A stretch of 64,000 bases of DNA from Sedimentitalea todarodis (GCF_032595355.1 NZ_JASMWN010000016.1:1-64000); one strand, 5' to 3'; positions 16,963-25,409 are shown, counted from the first letter of the stretch. Numbers and translations are program-made. The notes: generated by a model not told the origin, from the letters alone.

Positions 16963-17811
16963 ATGAAACTGGTACGTTACGGTGAGCGCGGCGCAGAAAA
17001 ACCCGGCCTCATCGACGGCGGCGGCACGCTGCGCGACCTGTCCGGCCAGGTGGCCGACATCGCGGGTACAACGCTGGATGACGCCACGCTCGACAAATTG
17101 CGCGCGCTTGATGCCGCCAGCCTGCCAGCGGTTTCGGGCGACCCACGGCTGGGCCCCTGCGTTGGCAATATCGGCAAGTTTCTCTGCATCGGGCTGAACT
17201 ACTCCGACCACGCCGCCGAAACCGGCGCGGACATTCCCGAACACCCGATCCTGTTCTTCAAGGCCAACTCGGCCGTCGTGGGCCCCAACGACAACGTCAG
17301 TATGCCACGCGGATCGACCCATACCGACTGGGAAGTGGAATTGGGCGTGGTGATCGGCAAGACCGCGAAATATGTCAGCGAGACCGATGCGCTCGATCAT
17401 GTCGCCGGCTATTGCGTGGTCAACGATGTGTCAGAGCGGTATTTTCAGACACAGTTGACCGGCCAGTGGACCAAGGGCAAATCCTGCGACACGTTCGGGC
17501 CGACCGGTCCCTGGCTGGTGACCCGCGACGAGGTTCCAAACCCGCAGGCGCTCGACATGTGGCTGGACGTGAACGGTGAGCGCAGGCAGACCGGCAACAC
17601 CAGCACCATGATCTTCACCGTGGCGCAGATCATCGAGCATCTCTCGGGCCTGATGACCCTTCATCCGGGTGACGTGATCTCGACCGGCACGCCTCCGGGT
17701 GTCGGTATGGGGATGAAGCCGGAGCCGGTATACCTGAAATCCGGCGACCGGATGGATGTCTGGATCGAGGGTCTCGGCCAGCAGACCCAGACCGTGACCG
17801 AGGACAGCTGA
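16963..17811 (+). CDS. Fumarylacetoacetate hydrolase-family diketoacid hydrolase
   Basis: 282 residues. The FAH fold is shown by FLCIGLNYSDHA, the metal-binding DWEVELGVVIGK (two Glu) with NDVSER (Asp), KGKSCDTFGPTGPWLV, and STGTPPGVGMG. Proteins of this size and motif set include 2,4-diketo-3-deoxy-L-rhamnonate/fuconate hydrolases, which split the diketo acid to pyruvate plus a hydroxy acid (lactate for deoxyhexoses). The gene lies directly after the dehydratase, 14 bp away. With the dehydratase and SDR it forms a dehydratase, dehydrogenase, hydrolase set. Ureidoglycolate lyase is a common misannotation of such proteins and is not supported by context. Confidence 0.85.
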   Translation: MKLVRYGERGAEKPGLIDGGGTLRDLSGQVADIAGTTLDDATLDKLRALDAASLPAVSGDPRLGPCVGNIGKFLCIGLNYSDHAAETGADIPEHPILFFKANSAVVGPNDNVSMPRGSTHTDWEVELGVVIGKTAKYVSETDALDHVAGYCVVNDVSERYFQTQLTGQWTKGKSCDTFGPTGPWLVTRDEVPNPQALDMWLDVNGERRQTGNTSTMIFTVAQIIEHLSGLMTLHPGDVISTGTPPGVGMGMKPEPVYLKSGDRMDVWIEGLGQQTQTVTEDS

Positions 17812-17812
17812 T

Positions 17813-18772
17813 ATGACCGGCAAACCCGACCTCCTGATGATCGGCTCGGTCACCGACCGAATGATGGCCCGACTCACAGCCGAATTCACCGTCCACCCGC
17901 TCTTTGATCAGCCCGACGAGGCCAGGTTTCTGGCCGATCACGGCGCGGCGATCAGCGCCGTTCTGACCAACGGCCATGACGGGCTGCGCCCCGACCTGAT
18001 GGCGGCGCTGCCGAACCTGAAAATCGTGTCGAGCTATGGCGTCGGCTATGACGCCATCGATGCAACTGCGGCGGCAGAACGCGGCATCGTCGTCACGCAC
18101 ACGCCTAACGTGCTGAATGACGAAGTCGCCAATACCGCCTTGCTCCTCTGGTTCGCGGTCAGCCGCCGCTTGGTGCCAAACGATGCCTATGTTCGCGCCG
18201 GACGCTGGGAGAACGAAGGCAACACCCCGCTGACCCATTCCGTTCAGAGCCGCATGGTTGGCATTGTCGGACTGGGTCGCATCGGGCAGGCGATCGCCGA
18301 CCGGCTCGCCGTCTTTGACAGCACCGTGCTCTATCATGCCCGCAGCCCCAAGAACGTCAGCTATCGCTACTATGCCAACCTGACCGAGATGGCCGCCGAC
18401 AGCGATGTTCTGATCTGCATCACACCGGGCGGTCCCGAGACCAAACACCTGATCAACAAGCCGGTGATAGACGCGCTTGGTCCCGACGGCATTCTGGTCA
18501 ATGTCTCGCGCGGCTCCGTGGTAGACGAAACCGCGATGGTCGAGGCCTTGAAAGACGGTCGTCTTGGCGGGGCGGGCCTTGACGTGTTCGATCAGGAACC
18601 GCGTGTCCCGGCGGATCTCCTCGCAATGGATAACGTCGTCCTGCAACCCCATGTGGGCAGCGCGACGCATGAAACCCGGCAGGCAATGGGTGATCTGACC
18701 TGTGATAACCTCAGTCAATGGCTGAAGGACGGCACCACGGTCACCCCGGTGCCAGAGTGTCAGACCCTCTGA
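17813..18772 (+). CDS. D-isomer-specific 2-hydroxyacid dehydrogenase
   Basis: 319 residues with the NAD-binding motif VGLGRIGQAIADRL and the family signature around LVNVSRGSVVDETAM. The catalytic triad is visible as Arg in ICITPGGPET-type context, Glu in DVFDQEPRVP, and His in LQPHVGSAT. This group covers glyoxylate/hydroxypyruvate and 2-ketogluconate reductases (GhrB type). The ATG lies one base after the upstream stop, so it is the last gene of the idnD operon. It could reduce 2-ketogluconate, or process the small hydroxy or keto acid released by the hydrolase. Confidence 0.85.
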   Translation: MTGKPDLLMIGSVTDRMMARLTAEFTVHPLFDQPDEARFLADHGAAISAVLTNGHDGLRPDLMAALPNLKIVSSYGVGYDAIDATAAAERGIVVTHTPNVLNDEVANTALLLWFAVSRRLVPNDAYVRAGRWENEGNTPLTHSVQSRMVGIVGLGRIGQAIADRLAVFDSTVLYHARSPKNVSYRYYANLTEMAADSDVLICITPGGPETKHLINKPVIDALGPDGILVNVSRGSVVDETAMVEALKDGRLGGAGLDVFDQEPRVPADLLAMDNVVLQPHVGSATHETRQAMGDLTCDNLSQWLKDGTTVTPVPECQTL

Positions 18773-18797
18773 AACCGGCATGGGCTCTGGCAACGAG

Positions 18798-20903
18798 CTA
18801 GAGACCGAACCCACCATAGGGAATGAAACGCACGGTATCGCCGGGGCGAATGTGGCGCGCGCCATCGCCAATCTCGACCAGCCCATCGGCCCAACTCAGC
18901 CCGCTGATCCGACCCGACCCTTCCGAGGCAAACACCTCGGCCCGACCGTCGCGCATCCGCGCGCGCAGATATTCCCGCCGCCCCGGTTTCTTGCGCTTTT
19001 CGAATGCGGCGGGCACATCAAACCCTTGCGGTTCGCGCCACGCAGCCCCCGCCAGAAGGCTCATGGCAGGACGCGCAAAGACCAATGTACAGACCATCGC
19101 CGCGACCGGGTTTCCCGGCAGCCCGAACACCGGCACCCCATGCCACAGACCAAGCGCCAAAGGCCGCCCCGGCTTGATCGCGATCCGCCATTCCTGCATC
19201 GCGCCCGCCTGTTGCAGCAGGGCCGACACATGGTCCTCATCCCCCGCCGAAGCGCCACCGCTGGTCAGGATGACATCCGCCGATTTTGCCGCCGCATCGA
19301 GCTGGTCGCGCAGCGCCTCGCGATCATCGGCGACCCGACCCAAATCTACCGGATCAAACCCGAATGCCCGCGCCATTGACAAGAGCATGGGTCGGTTTGC
19401 ATCGAATATCTGCTCCGCGGCCACCGCCTCTCCCGGCTCGACAAGCTCGTCGCCCGTTGACAGCACCGCCACCCGCAGTCGTTTGCGAACCGGCACGTGC
19501 GCAACACCCACCGCCGACATCAATGCCAGATCCACCGCTGTAATCTCTCGACCCGCGCGCAGCGCCACGTCGCCCGCGACCACATCCTCGCCCGCCTTGC
19601 GCGTATTCGCACCGGATTTCAGTGGCCCCCGAAAGGCGATCTGACGGCCATCACAGGTCACATCCTCTTCGAGAATTACCGTATCCACACCGCCCGGAAC
19701 CGCCGCACCGGTCAGGATGCGGATTGCATGGCCTGCGGGCACGATCCCATCAAACGGCACCCCGGCGGCGGCCCGGCCTTCGATCAGGGGCAGCACATGC
19801 GGTCCTTCAAGCGCACCGCCGGCAAAGCCATAGCCATCCACCGCCGAATTCGGCAGTGGCGGGTTGGATCGCGCGGCGATCACGTCCTGTGCCAACACAC
19901 GGCCAGACGCATCCTGCAGAGGTATGGTTTCGGTGCGGGTCACTGGCCTCAGCCTCGTGCGCAGCATGTCCAGCGCATCCTCAACCGGCGTCCATGCGAC
20001 ACCGGCAGGCAAGGCAAAGCAATCATTGCGCAGAGGGGGAGGTGCGATTGGCGTGCTGGCCGCCTTCATCAACCGTTCTTCGTGACCCAACCCCATGATC
20101 CATCCTTCCTCTGGCGCATCCACAGCCAACAGTTCCCCAAGGGTCGCGGGGTCCAGCCGTGACAATGCGCGGACCAGCAACCTCACCTGCGCCGCATCCC
20201 GCAATTCGCCATTGGCCTCGGCCTGCTTGACCGCCGGATTGATCAGCCCCGGCCAGATTTCGACCAATGCAACCGGCGTATCAAGCGGCTCAAACGGCCA
20301 GACGGCAACGGTCTCAGAAAATTGCCGACGCAACCGTGCCAGCACCGGCACCCCCATCAGGACCTGCGAGCCGACTGCGCCGGCACCGGACAATTGCCAG
20401 CAACTGAAACTGCCCTTGGCAAGCGTCTCACAGGCCCGCCGTTCAGCGAAGTCATTCGCATAGTTCGCCTTGTTGCGCGGCAAACCGTCGATATCGCGTC
20501 GCAAGCCATTACCCCAGAACGGCCCACGCCCGTTCCCGATCCTGCGATTGATCTCGCCCGCAAGGTCAAACCGGTTGTTGCCCTTCGGCGCATCTTCGAT
20601 ACGTGACTCGATCCAATCCCACAGGGCCAAGGGATCATCATTTCCGGTGAGAGCACGGCAGAATCCTGCGGAATAGCCGAATGGAAAATCGAACCCGATC
20701 AAAAGGCGCCGCCCCGCCGCAATTTCTGTCTCGACTAGATCGCGCAGCCAATCTTCCGCCACCTGACGATTGCGCTGATACACTGGTCCCTCTACCTGAC
20801 CGTCGCGCGCGATACAGGCCCAGATCGCATCCTTTTTCGCTGTTGGACCCCGGTCATTTCCACCGGACCAATCCACGACCACAAAGGTATCAAACCGGCT
20901 CAC
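18798..20903 (-). CDS. moeA: Molybdopterin molybdotransferase MoeA with an N-terminal extra domain
   Basis: 701 residues, against about 400 for ordinary MoeA. Residues from about 305 to the end are MoeA: EDALDMLRTRL, GRVLAQDVIA, NSAVDGYGFAG, and TSGGASAGDEDHV of the MPT-binding subdomain. MoeA inserts molybdate into adenylated molybdopterin. Residues 1 to about 300 form a separate domain starting FVVVDWSGGND, with LLIGFDFPFGYS and PVALVEIWPGLI. I do not recognise it with certainty. The acidic residues after short beta-strands resemble a ribonuclease-H-like fold. The start is GTG and overlaps the mobB stop by 4 bp (GTGA). It is the last gene of fdhD-mobA-mobB-moeA. Confidence 0.85.
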   Translation of the reverse strand: MSRFDTFVVVDWSGGNDRGPTAKKDAIWACIARDGQVEGPVYQRNRQVAEDWLRDLVETEIAAGRRLLIGFDFPFGYSAGFCRALTGNDDPLALWDWIESRIEDAPKGNNRFDLAGEINRRIGNGRGPFWGNGLRRDIDGLPRNKANYANDFAERRACETLAKGSFSCWQLSGAGAVGSQVLMGVPVLARLRRQFSETVAVWPFEPLDTPVALVEIWPGLINPAVKQAEANGELRDAAQVRLLVRALSRLDPATLGELLAVDAPEEGWIMGLGHEERLMKAASTPIAPPPLRNDCFALPAGVAWTPVEDALDMLRTRLRPVTRTETIPLQDASGRVLAQDVIAARSNPPLPNSAVDGYGFAGGALEGPHVLPLIEGRAAAGVPFDGIVPAGHAIRILTGAAVPGGVDTVILEEDVTCDGRQIAFRGPLKSGANTRKAGEDVVAGDVALRAGREITAVDLALMSAVGVAHVPVRKRLRVAVLSTGDELVEPGEAVAAEQIFDANRPMLLSMARAFGFDPVDLGRVADDREALRDQLDAAAKSADVILTSGGASAGDEDHVSALLQQAGAMQEWRIAIKPGRPLALGLWHGVPVFGLPGNPVAAMVCTLVFARPAMSLLAGAAWREPQGFDVPAAFEKRKKPGRREYLRARMRDGRAEVFASEGSGRISGLSWADGLVEIGDGARHIRPGDTVRFIPYGGFGL

Positions 20904-21391
20904 AGGCCCACCTCGGAAAGGACAAAATCGGCGATCCCGGCCGTGTCATCAAGATCGAACACCGGGCAATCCATCTCGAGCGGCACGTTGCTCGCCACCG
21001 CGCGGATGGTCGTGTCTTCACTGGCAATCAGCCCCTGACCCGCTTCGGCCCTATGCGTTTCGATCTTGGCATGGCCCTCGCGCTTGTATCCTTCGATCAG
21101 CACCAGATCGACCGGCGACAAGCGTGCCAGCAACGTCTCCATCCTCGGCTCGTCCGCACCCCGCAATTCGTGCATCAGCGCCCAGCGTTTGCCCGAACCC
21201 AGAAACACCTCCTGCGCCCCGGCAACCCGATGGCGATGGCTGTCCCGGCCCGGCTGATCAATGTCAAACGCATGATGCGCGTGTTTCAGCGTGGAAACCG
21301 TGAAACCTCGCCCGGTAATCTCTGCAACCAACCGCTCGACCAACCCGGTCTTGCCGGTGTTCTTCCAGCCGACGATCCCGTAAACTCTCAC
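20900..21391 (-). CDS. mobB: Molybdopterin-guanine dinucleotide biosynthesis adaptor MobB
   Basis: 163 residues. The P-loop GWKNTGKTGLVERLV is near the N-terminus, followed by STLKHAHHAFDIDQPGRDSHRHR and DLVLIEGYKREGHAKIE, all standard MobB motifs. MobB binds GTP and assists MobA in adding GMP to the molybdenum cofactor. It starts with GTG, which overlaps the mobA stop as GTGA; its own stop overlaps the moeA start in the same way. Confidence 0.93.
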   Translation of the reverse strand: MRVYGIVGWKNTGKTGLVERLVAEITGRGFTVSTLKHAHHAFDIDQPGRDSHRHRVAGAQEVFLGSGKRWALMHELRGADEPRMETLLARLSPVDLVLIEGYKREGHAKIETHRAEAGQGLIASEDTTIRAVASNVPLEMDCPVFDLDDTAGIADFVLSEVGL

Positions 21392-22008
21392 GCCGCGCCC
21401 TTTCGCATCCGCTCCGCCGCGGCCAGATCATCCGGCGTATTGACGTTGAAGAACGGGTCGACATCGCTGACCGGAAACACCGCCTCGCGCGCGCGATGCC
21501 GGTCGGTCCAAAGCACCACCTTGCGCAAGCCATCATTCAGCGCCGTGCGCAGATCGTCGCGCAACGACACAGGCCACAGCCCGAATGTCGGGTGTCGCAA
21601 CTGACCGCGCTTTGCATCAGGGGTCGCGGCCAGAACCAGCGGCGCATCCATTCCCCGAGCGGTTTCTTGCAATCGCGTGACGAGATCACCGGGAAAGAAC
21701 GGCGTATCCGCCGCCGCTGTTACAATGCTGTCCGCGCCCTGTGTCGCGGCCCAGTCGAGCCCGGCCAGAACCCCGGCCAATGGCCCTGCGTACCCCGTGA
21801 TACTGTCCGCCAACACCGGCAGGCCAAAATCGTCAAACCGCGCAGCATCGCCGTTGGCGTTCAATGCCAGGCCGGTCACCTGCGGCGCCAGCCGGTCGAT
21901 GACCCGCGACAGCAAGGGCCGTCCACCCAGCATCAGCAACCCCTTGTCGCCGCCGCCCATCCGGGTCGCCAGCCCACCGGCAAGGATCACGCCCAGCGGG
22001 CCGCTCAT
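21388..22008 (-). CDS. mobA: Molybdenum cofactor guanylyltransferase MobA
   Basis: 206 residues. The nucleotidyltransferase signature GVILAGGLATRMGGGDKGLL is at the N-terminus, with TAAADTPFFPGDL (the metal-binding Asp) and the C-terminal FFNVNTPDDL stretch. MobA transfers GMP from GTP to Mo-molybdopterin, giving the bis-MGD form used by formate dehydrogenases and other DMSO-reductase-family enzymes. The ATG overlaps the fdhD stop by 4 bp. Confidence 0.93.
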   Translation of the reverse strand: MSGPLGVILAGGLATRMGGGDKGLLMLGGRPLLSRVIDRLAPQVTGLALNANGDAARFDDFGLPVLADSITGYAGPLAGVLAGLDWAATQGADSIVTAAADTPFFPGDLVTRLQETARGMDAPLVLAATPDAKRGQLRHPTFGLWPVSLRDDLRTALNDGLRKVVLWTDRHRAREAVFPVSDVDPFFNVNTPDDLAAAERMRKGAA

Positions 22009-22928
22009 GCCTCTGAACTCTTTCTGCGATGTTTGCGCTCTTCCACCGGTACCGAGGCCGGATCGACATCCCGCAACAACCGCTCATCACCGGCAAGGCA
22101 CACAAATCGCTGACCGCGCATGCGTCCGATCAGCGTCAGCCCCACCTGTTGCGCGATCTCGACCCCCCATGCAGTAAACCCGGACCGCGAGGCCAGCACC
22201 GGAATTCCCATCATCGCAGTCTTGATCACCATTTCCGAGGTCAGCCGACCGGTGGTGTAGAGGATCTTGTCCTCGGCCCCCGTGCCCGTTTGCAGCATCC
22301 AGCCGGCGATCTTGTCGACCGCGTTATGCCGGCCCACGTCCTCCATGTAGACCAGAGGCCGATCCTCGTGGCACAGCACCGTGCCATGGATCGCCCCGGC
22401 CTGCAGGTACAGCGACGGGGTCCGGTTGATCGTCGCCGCCAGCGCATATAGCCAACTCGTGCGCACCGGCGTTACGGGCAGGCGCACATCCTCGAGCCCT
22501 TCCATCATGTCTCCAAAGACGGTACCAACCGCACAACCCGAGGTACGGGTCTTTTTCTTCAGCTTGTCTTCGTAACTCGTCTGCCGTTCGGTCCGCACGA
22601 CGACGGTCTCCAGATCATCATCGTAATCGACCCCGTTGATCCGGTCATCCGGGAGCAACATCCCCTGATTGCGCAGGAACCCCAACGCCAGATATTCGGG
22701 ATAGTCGCCGATGGTCATCGCCGTCACGATCTCCTGCGCGTTCAGAAAGATCGTCAGCGGGCGCTCTTCCACCACGTTGATCCGGCTGATTTCACCAGTC
22801 TGGTCAACGCCTTCGACGGCACGCGTTAACCGCGCGGCCGAAGGGTCGGGCGCGATGATATAGTCCGCGATGTCCAGTTCCTTGGCCAATTGCAAACCTC
22901 CGCATTCGCCGCTAGTGCAGTCGGGCAT
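22005..22928 (-). CDS. fdhD: Formate dehydrogenase accessory sulfurtransferase FdhD
   Basis: 307 residues. ERPLTIFLNAQEIVTAM, ALGFLRNQGML, DVGRHNAVDKIAG and GRLTSEMVIK are FdhD hallmarks. The protein relays sulfur from a cysteine desulfurase to the molybdenum cofactor of formate dehydrogenase. The active-site loop reads TSGCAVGT with one cysteine (Cys132), where E. coli FdhD has CxxC. The ATG at 22928 is used here; a TTG at 22889 preceded by GGAGG is a real alternative start. It is first in the moco operon and divergent from azlC, with only 16 bp between starts. Confidence 0.9.
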   Translation of the reverse strand: MPDCTSGECGGLQLAKELDIADYIIAPDPSAARLTRAVEGVDQTGEISRINVVEERPLTIFLNAQEIVTAMTIGDYPEYLALGFLRNQGMLLPDDRINGVDYDDDLETVVVRTERQTSYEDKLKKKTRTSGCAVGTVFGDMMEGLEDVRLPVTPVRTSWLYALAATINRTPSLYLQAGAIHGTVLCHEDRPLVYMEDVGRHNAVDKIAGWMLQTGTGAEDKILYTTGRLTSEMVIKTAMMGIPVLASRSGFTAWGVEIAQQVGLTLIGRMRGQRFVCLAGDERLLRDVDPASVPVEERKHRRKSSEA

Positions 22929-22944
22929 AGTCTAGGGTCAACGC

Positions 22945-23661
22945 ATGCCGTCCACCACCGCGAAATCGTACTTCTGGAAAGGGATAAGGGACAGCAGCCC
23001 CTTCATCTTCGTCGCCGCGCCGTTCGGGCTCCTGTTTGGGGTTCTGGCCACCGAGGCGGGATTGAAGCTGGTTGAAACAATGACGTTCACGATGACGGTC
23101 TTTGCCGGGGCCGCGCAGTTCGCGGCGCTGCAACTGATGCAGGAAAACGCACCGACCCTTATCGTGCTGGCCTCGGCCCTCGCCGTGAACCTGAGGGTGG
23201 CGATGTACTCTGCCGCGTTGACCCCCTATCTGGGGGCCGCGCCGCTGTGGCAGCGGGCGTTGGTTGCCTATTTCACCGTCGATCAATCCTATGCCCTGTC
23301 CGTTGTACAGTTCGAGACCGATCAGGACATGGCCCTGCCCGAAAGAGTTGCCTATTTCGCCGGAACCTGCGCGCTGATTGCGCCCTTCTGGTACTGCGCG
23401 ACACTGGTCGGGGCGGTCATGGGGGCCCGTATTCCCGAGAGTTGGGCATTGGATTTTGCGCTGCCCATCGCGTTTCTGGCGATGATTGCGCCGATGCTGC
23501 GCACCCCCGCGCATATGGTTGCGGCCGTGGTGTCGATCGTCACCGCCATCGCGGCAGCCGGGTTGCCTTACAATTCCGGATTGCTGGTCGCCGGACTTGC
23601 CGCGATGATGGCCGGGGCACGCACCGAAGCCTGGCTCGAACGGCGCGGGCTATGGACATGA
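22945..23661 (+). CDS. azlC: AzlC-family branched-chain amino acid exporter, large subunit
   Basis: 238 residues with about six membrane segments. PFIFVAAPFGLLFGVLATEAGL, TVFAGAAQFAALQLM and NLRVAMYSAAL-TPYLG match AzlC/YgaZ. It forms an inner-membrane exporter with the small partner AzlD, encoded directly downstream with overlap. The natural substrate is probably branched-chain amino acids, as in Bacillus AzlC and E. coli YgaZ. Confidence 0.9.
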   Translation: MPSTTAKSYFWKGIRDSSPFIFVAAPFGLLFGVLATEAGLKLVETMTFTMTVFAGAAQFAALQLMQENAPTLIVLASALAVNLRVAMYSAALTPYLGAAPLWQRALVAYFTVDQSYALSVVQFETDQDMALPERVAYFAGTCALIAPFWYCATLVGAVMGARIPESWALDFALPIAFLAMIAPMLRTPAHMVAAVVSIVTAIAAAGLPYNSGLLVAGLAAMMAGARTEAWLERRGLWT

Positions 23662-23987
23662 GCCCCGATCCCGTCACCCTCTGGACCGTCATCATCGGGC
23701 TCGCCATTGGCAGCTTTGCCCTGCGGTTTGTCTTTATCGGGTTGGTTGGAAACCGGCCGCTGCCGCCTTGGCTGCTACGCCACCTGCGCTATACGGCGGT
23801 GGCGATCTTGCCCGCGCTGGTCACGCCGCTGGTCATCTGGCCTGCGGCGACCGGCGGTGTACCCGATCTGCCGCGCATGGCGGCGGCGGCCTCGACCATC
23901 GCAATCGGCCTGCTGACCAAGAACGTGATTGCCGCCATCTTTGCAGGCGCAGGCACGCTCTACGGGTTGCTCTATCTACTGGGTTAG
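23652..23987 (+). CDS. azlD: AzlD-family small subunit
   Basis: 111 residues from the ATG at 23652; a second ATG at 23658 forms an ATGA overlap with the azlC stop and may be the real start. It has four hydrophobic segments. ALRFVFIGLVGNRPLPPWLLRHLRYTAVAILPALV is the conserved first half of AzlD, and the protein ends in a hydrophobic stretch. It completes the AzlCD exporter. Its last 12 bases overlap the convergent lipoprotein gene. Confidence 0.88.
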   Translation: MDMSPDPVTLWTVIIGLAIGSFALRFVFIGLVGNRPLPPWLLRHLRYTAVAILPALVTPLVIWPAATGGVPDLPRMAAAASTIAIGLLTKNVIAAIFAGAGTLYGLLYLLG

Positions 23988-24584
23988 CGGTTTGACGCCT
24001 TCATCCAGCGCCTTTTGCAGGTCCGGATCATCGTCTTCGTAATACCGCGTGGTGGTGACGCCGGGAATTTGCCCGAACTGCTCCATCAGCTTGTTCGGGG
24101 ACATCACGCTTCTGATCGATCCAAACCCGGGCACCTGCGACAACAGTTCCGAGGTGGCGGAGGAGCAGAATGCGTCATTCACCGGCCCGGCCTGCAGTGC
24201 AAGCTGATAGGCGGTCTGTGCCTGCGTCGCCGAAACGTCAATCGTCTGGCTGACGACGTGATAGGTGCTGCGTGCATGGGCGCTGCGATAGCCCTTTTCC
24301 ATGCCCGGCGTAATTCCAAAGAGCACGTCATGCCGTTCCGGCGTCGCCTCGGAAAAGAACGAACCGGCAGGATCAAAGATCACCCGTTCCGACGCGTTGA
24401 TCAGCAATCCGGTATGCGCGCCGCTGCCCGTGCGGTTGTTGATCATCGTATAGAGGGTCAGCGAAGGTGGACCGGAATGGCGGTAGGACGCGCGCGCGAC
24501 AACATCATCGGCCGCATAGACGCGCGGCTTGGAACAACCCGCCACCACAAGGATCAAGGCCAGACAGGCGAATACAATTTTCAT
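23976..24584 (-). CDS. Conserved lipoprotein of unknown function
   Basis: 202 residues from the ATG at 24584. The first 16 residues, MKIVFACLALILVVAG followed by Cys, form a lipoprotein signal with the lipobox VAGC, so the mature protein should be lipid-anchored in the envelope. The rest contains SLTLYTMINNRTGSGAHTGLLINAS, then HDVLFGITPG and HVVSQTIDVSATQAQTAYQLAL. The layout (a HTGLLI strand, then a cysteine in DAFCSSATSELLSQV) resembles a papain-like or NlpC-like arrangement, but I cannot assign it. Convergent with azlD. Confidence 0.65.
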   Translation of the reverse strand: MKIVFACLALILVVAGCSKPRVYAADDVVARASYRHSGPPSLTLYTMINNRTGSGAHTGLLINASERVIFDPAGSFFSEATPERHDVLFGITPGMEKGYRSAHARSTYHVVSQTIDVSATQAQTAYQLALQAGPVNDAFCSSATSELLSQVPGFGSIRSVMSPNKLMEQFGQIPGVTTTRYYEDDDPDLQKALDEGVKPLTQ

Positions 24585-24599
24585 GTGCAAGGGTCGGGA

Positions 24600-24734
24600 T
24601 CAGCGCGCAAAGATCGCCAGAAACACCAGGAACGCGAGGATGCAGATCACGGACCAGGTGGTGAACCGCATGAAACCCTCAAACGTTTTGGTCTGAACTT
24701 CGATGTCCATCTCGCCGTGCTTGTATTCCGCCAT
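24600..24734 (-). CDS. aa3-type cytochrome c oxidase subunit IV (small)
   Basis: 44 residues starting MAEYKHGEMDIEVQTKTFE, then GFMRFTTWSVICILAFLVFLAIFAR: a short polar N-terminus and one membrane helix. This is the bacterial aa3-type oxidase subunit IV pattern (COX4_pro_2 family) known from Paracoccus and Rhodobacter. AGGA lies about 8 bases before the ATG. It is a single-helix accessory subunit of the respiratory oxidase. The main oxidase genes are not nearby. It follows the divergent lipase-like region and precedes the lipoprotein gene in the same direction. Confidence 0.85.
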   Translation of the reverse strand: MAEYKHGEMDIEVQTKTFEGFMRFTTWSVICILAFLVFLAIFAR

Positions 24735-24827
24735 CTTTGAAATCCTGTTCGCGTTGCGTTGCCATTATCTACCGCATTCGCAAATCCCTGTCACCGCGTC
24801 AACCAGACACGGCAGTGCAATTCTACG

Positions 24828-25409
24828 TCAGTCAAACCCGCCAAGCTCTAGAATCGAGCAATCAGGCCAGCCATAGCCCCATCGCCAGGGCAAACCGGAA
24901 CAAGGTCCGCCGCCGAATCGCACCGCCAGGTACATGCTCTCGGCGATCACAGAATAGGCCTGTTCGACCGTCTCGACAGCCACCTCGTAATGGTCAGCAA
25001 CCTGGGCTTTGCGGCTCTCTCCCGTATCCACTACACAGCTGCGCAGCGCCGCATCCGCCTGCAACCGTGCATCATAGCTGGCCCTTGCCGTCCGCGCGCC
25101 CGCGATCGCGTGATAGGCGCGGTCATGGATCACGCAACAGGCCTCCCACGGCGGTGCCTCTTTATGAACGGCGGCAAAGTCCGGGAGTTGCGAAGACACC
25201 AGACGCCAGACCCCGGACAGCCCACCGCTGCACCCGTCGGTCTCAAACGGGGCCAGCGTGGTGCCGTCTTTGCCGATCCGTGCGATCAGCGCCCGATGCG
25301 CAGGCAGTTCCAGCGCACGTCCAATCCCGTCGCTTTCGCCGTCGTCACTCTGGGCAACGACACTGCCAGGCAAGATCAACGCCAGCGCAAGCGCCTTACG
25401 GAGATGCAT
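24828..25409 (-). CDS. Secreted protein with a phospholipase A2-type CCxxHDxxY motif
   Basis: 193 residues. A cleavable signal peptide (MHLRKALALALILPGSVVA, then QSDD) is followed by a TDGCSGGLSG loop (Cys60) and the motif ACCVIHDRAYH with Cys91, Cys92, His95, Asp96 and Tyr99. This is the catalytic His/Asp helix of the phospholipase A2 superfamily; the GC-SGG loop could correspond to the calcium loop. Several further cysteines (Cys-SC, PC-SG, PDCS) could pair. The start overlaps the stop of the upstream glycerophosphodiester phosphodiesterase gene by 14 bp, so the two are probably co-translated. Enzyme activity has not been established for this family as far as I know. Confidence 0.6.
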   Translation of the reverse strand: MHLRKALALALILPGSVVAQSDDGESDGIGRALELPAHRALIARIGKDGTTLAPFETDGCSGGLSGVWRLVSSQLPDFAAVHKEAPPWEACCVIHDRAYHAIAGARTARASYDARLQADAALRSCVVDTGESRKAQVADHYEVAVETVEQAYSVIAESMYLAVRFGGGPCSGLPWRWGYGWPDCSILELGGFD

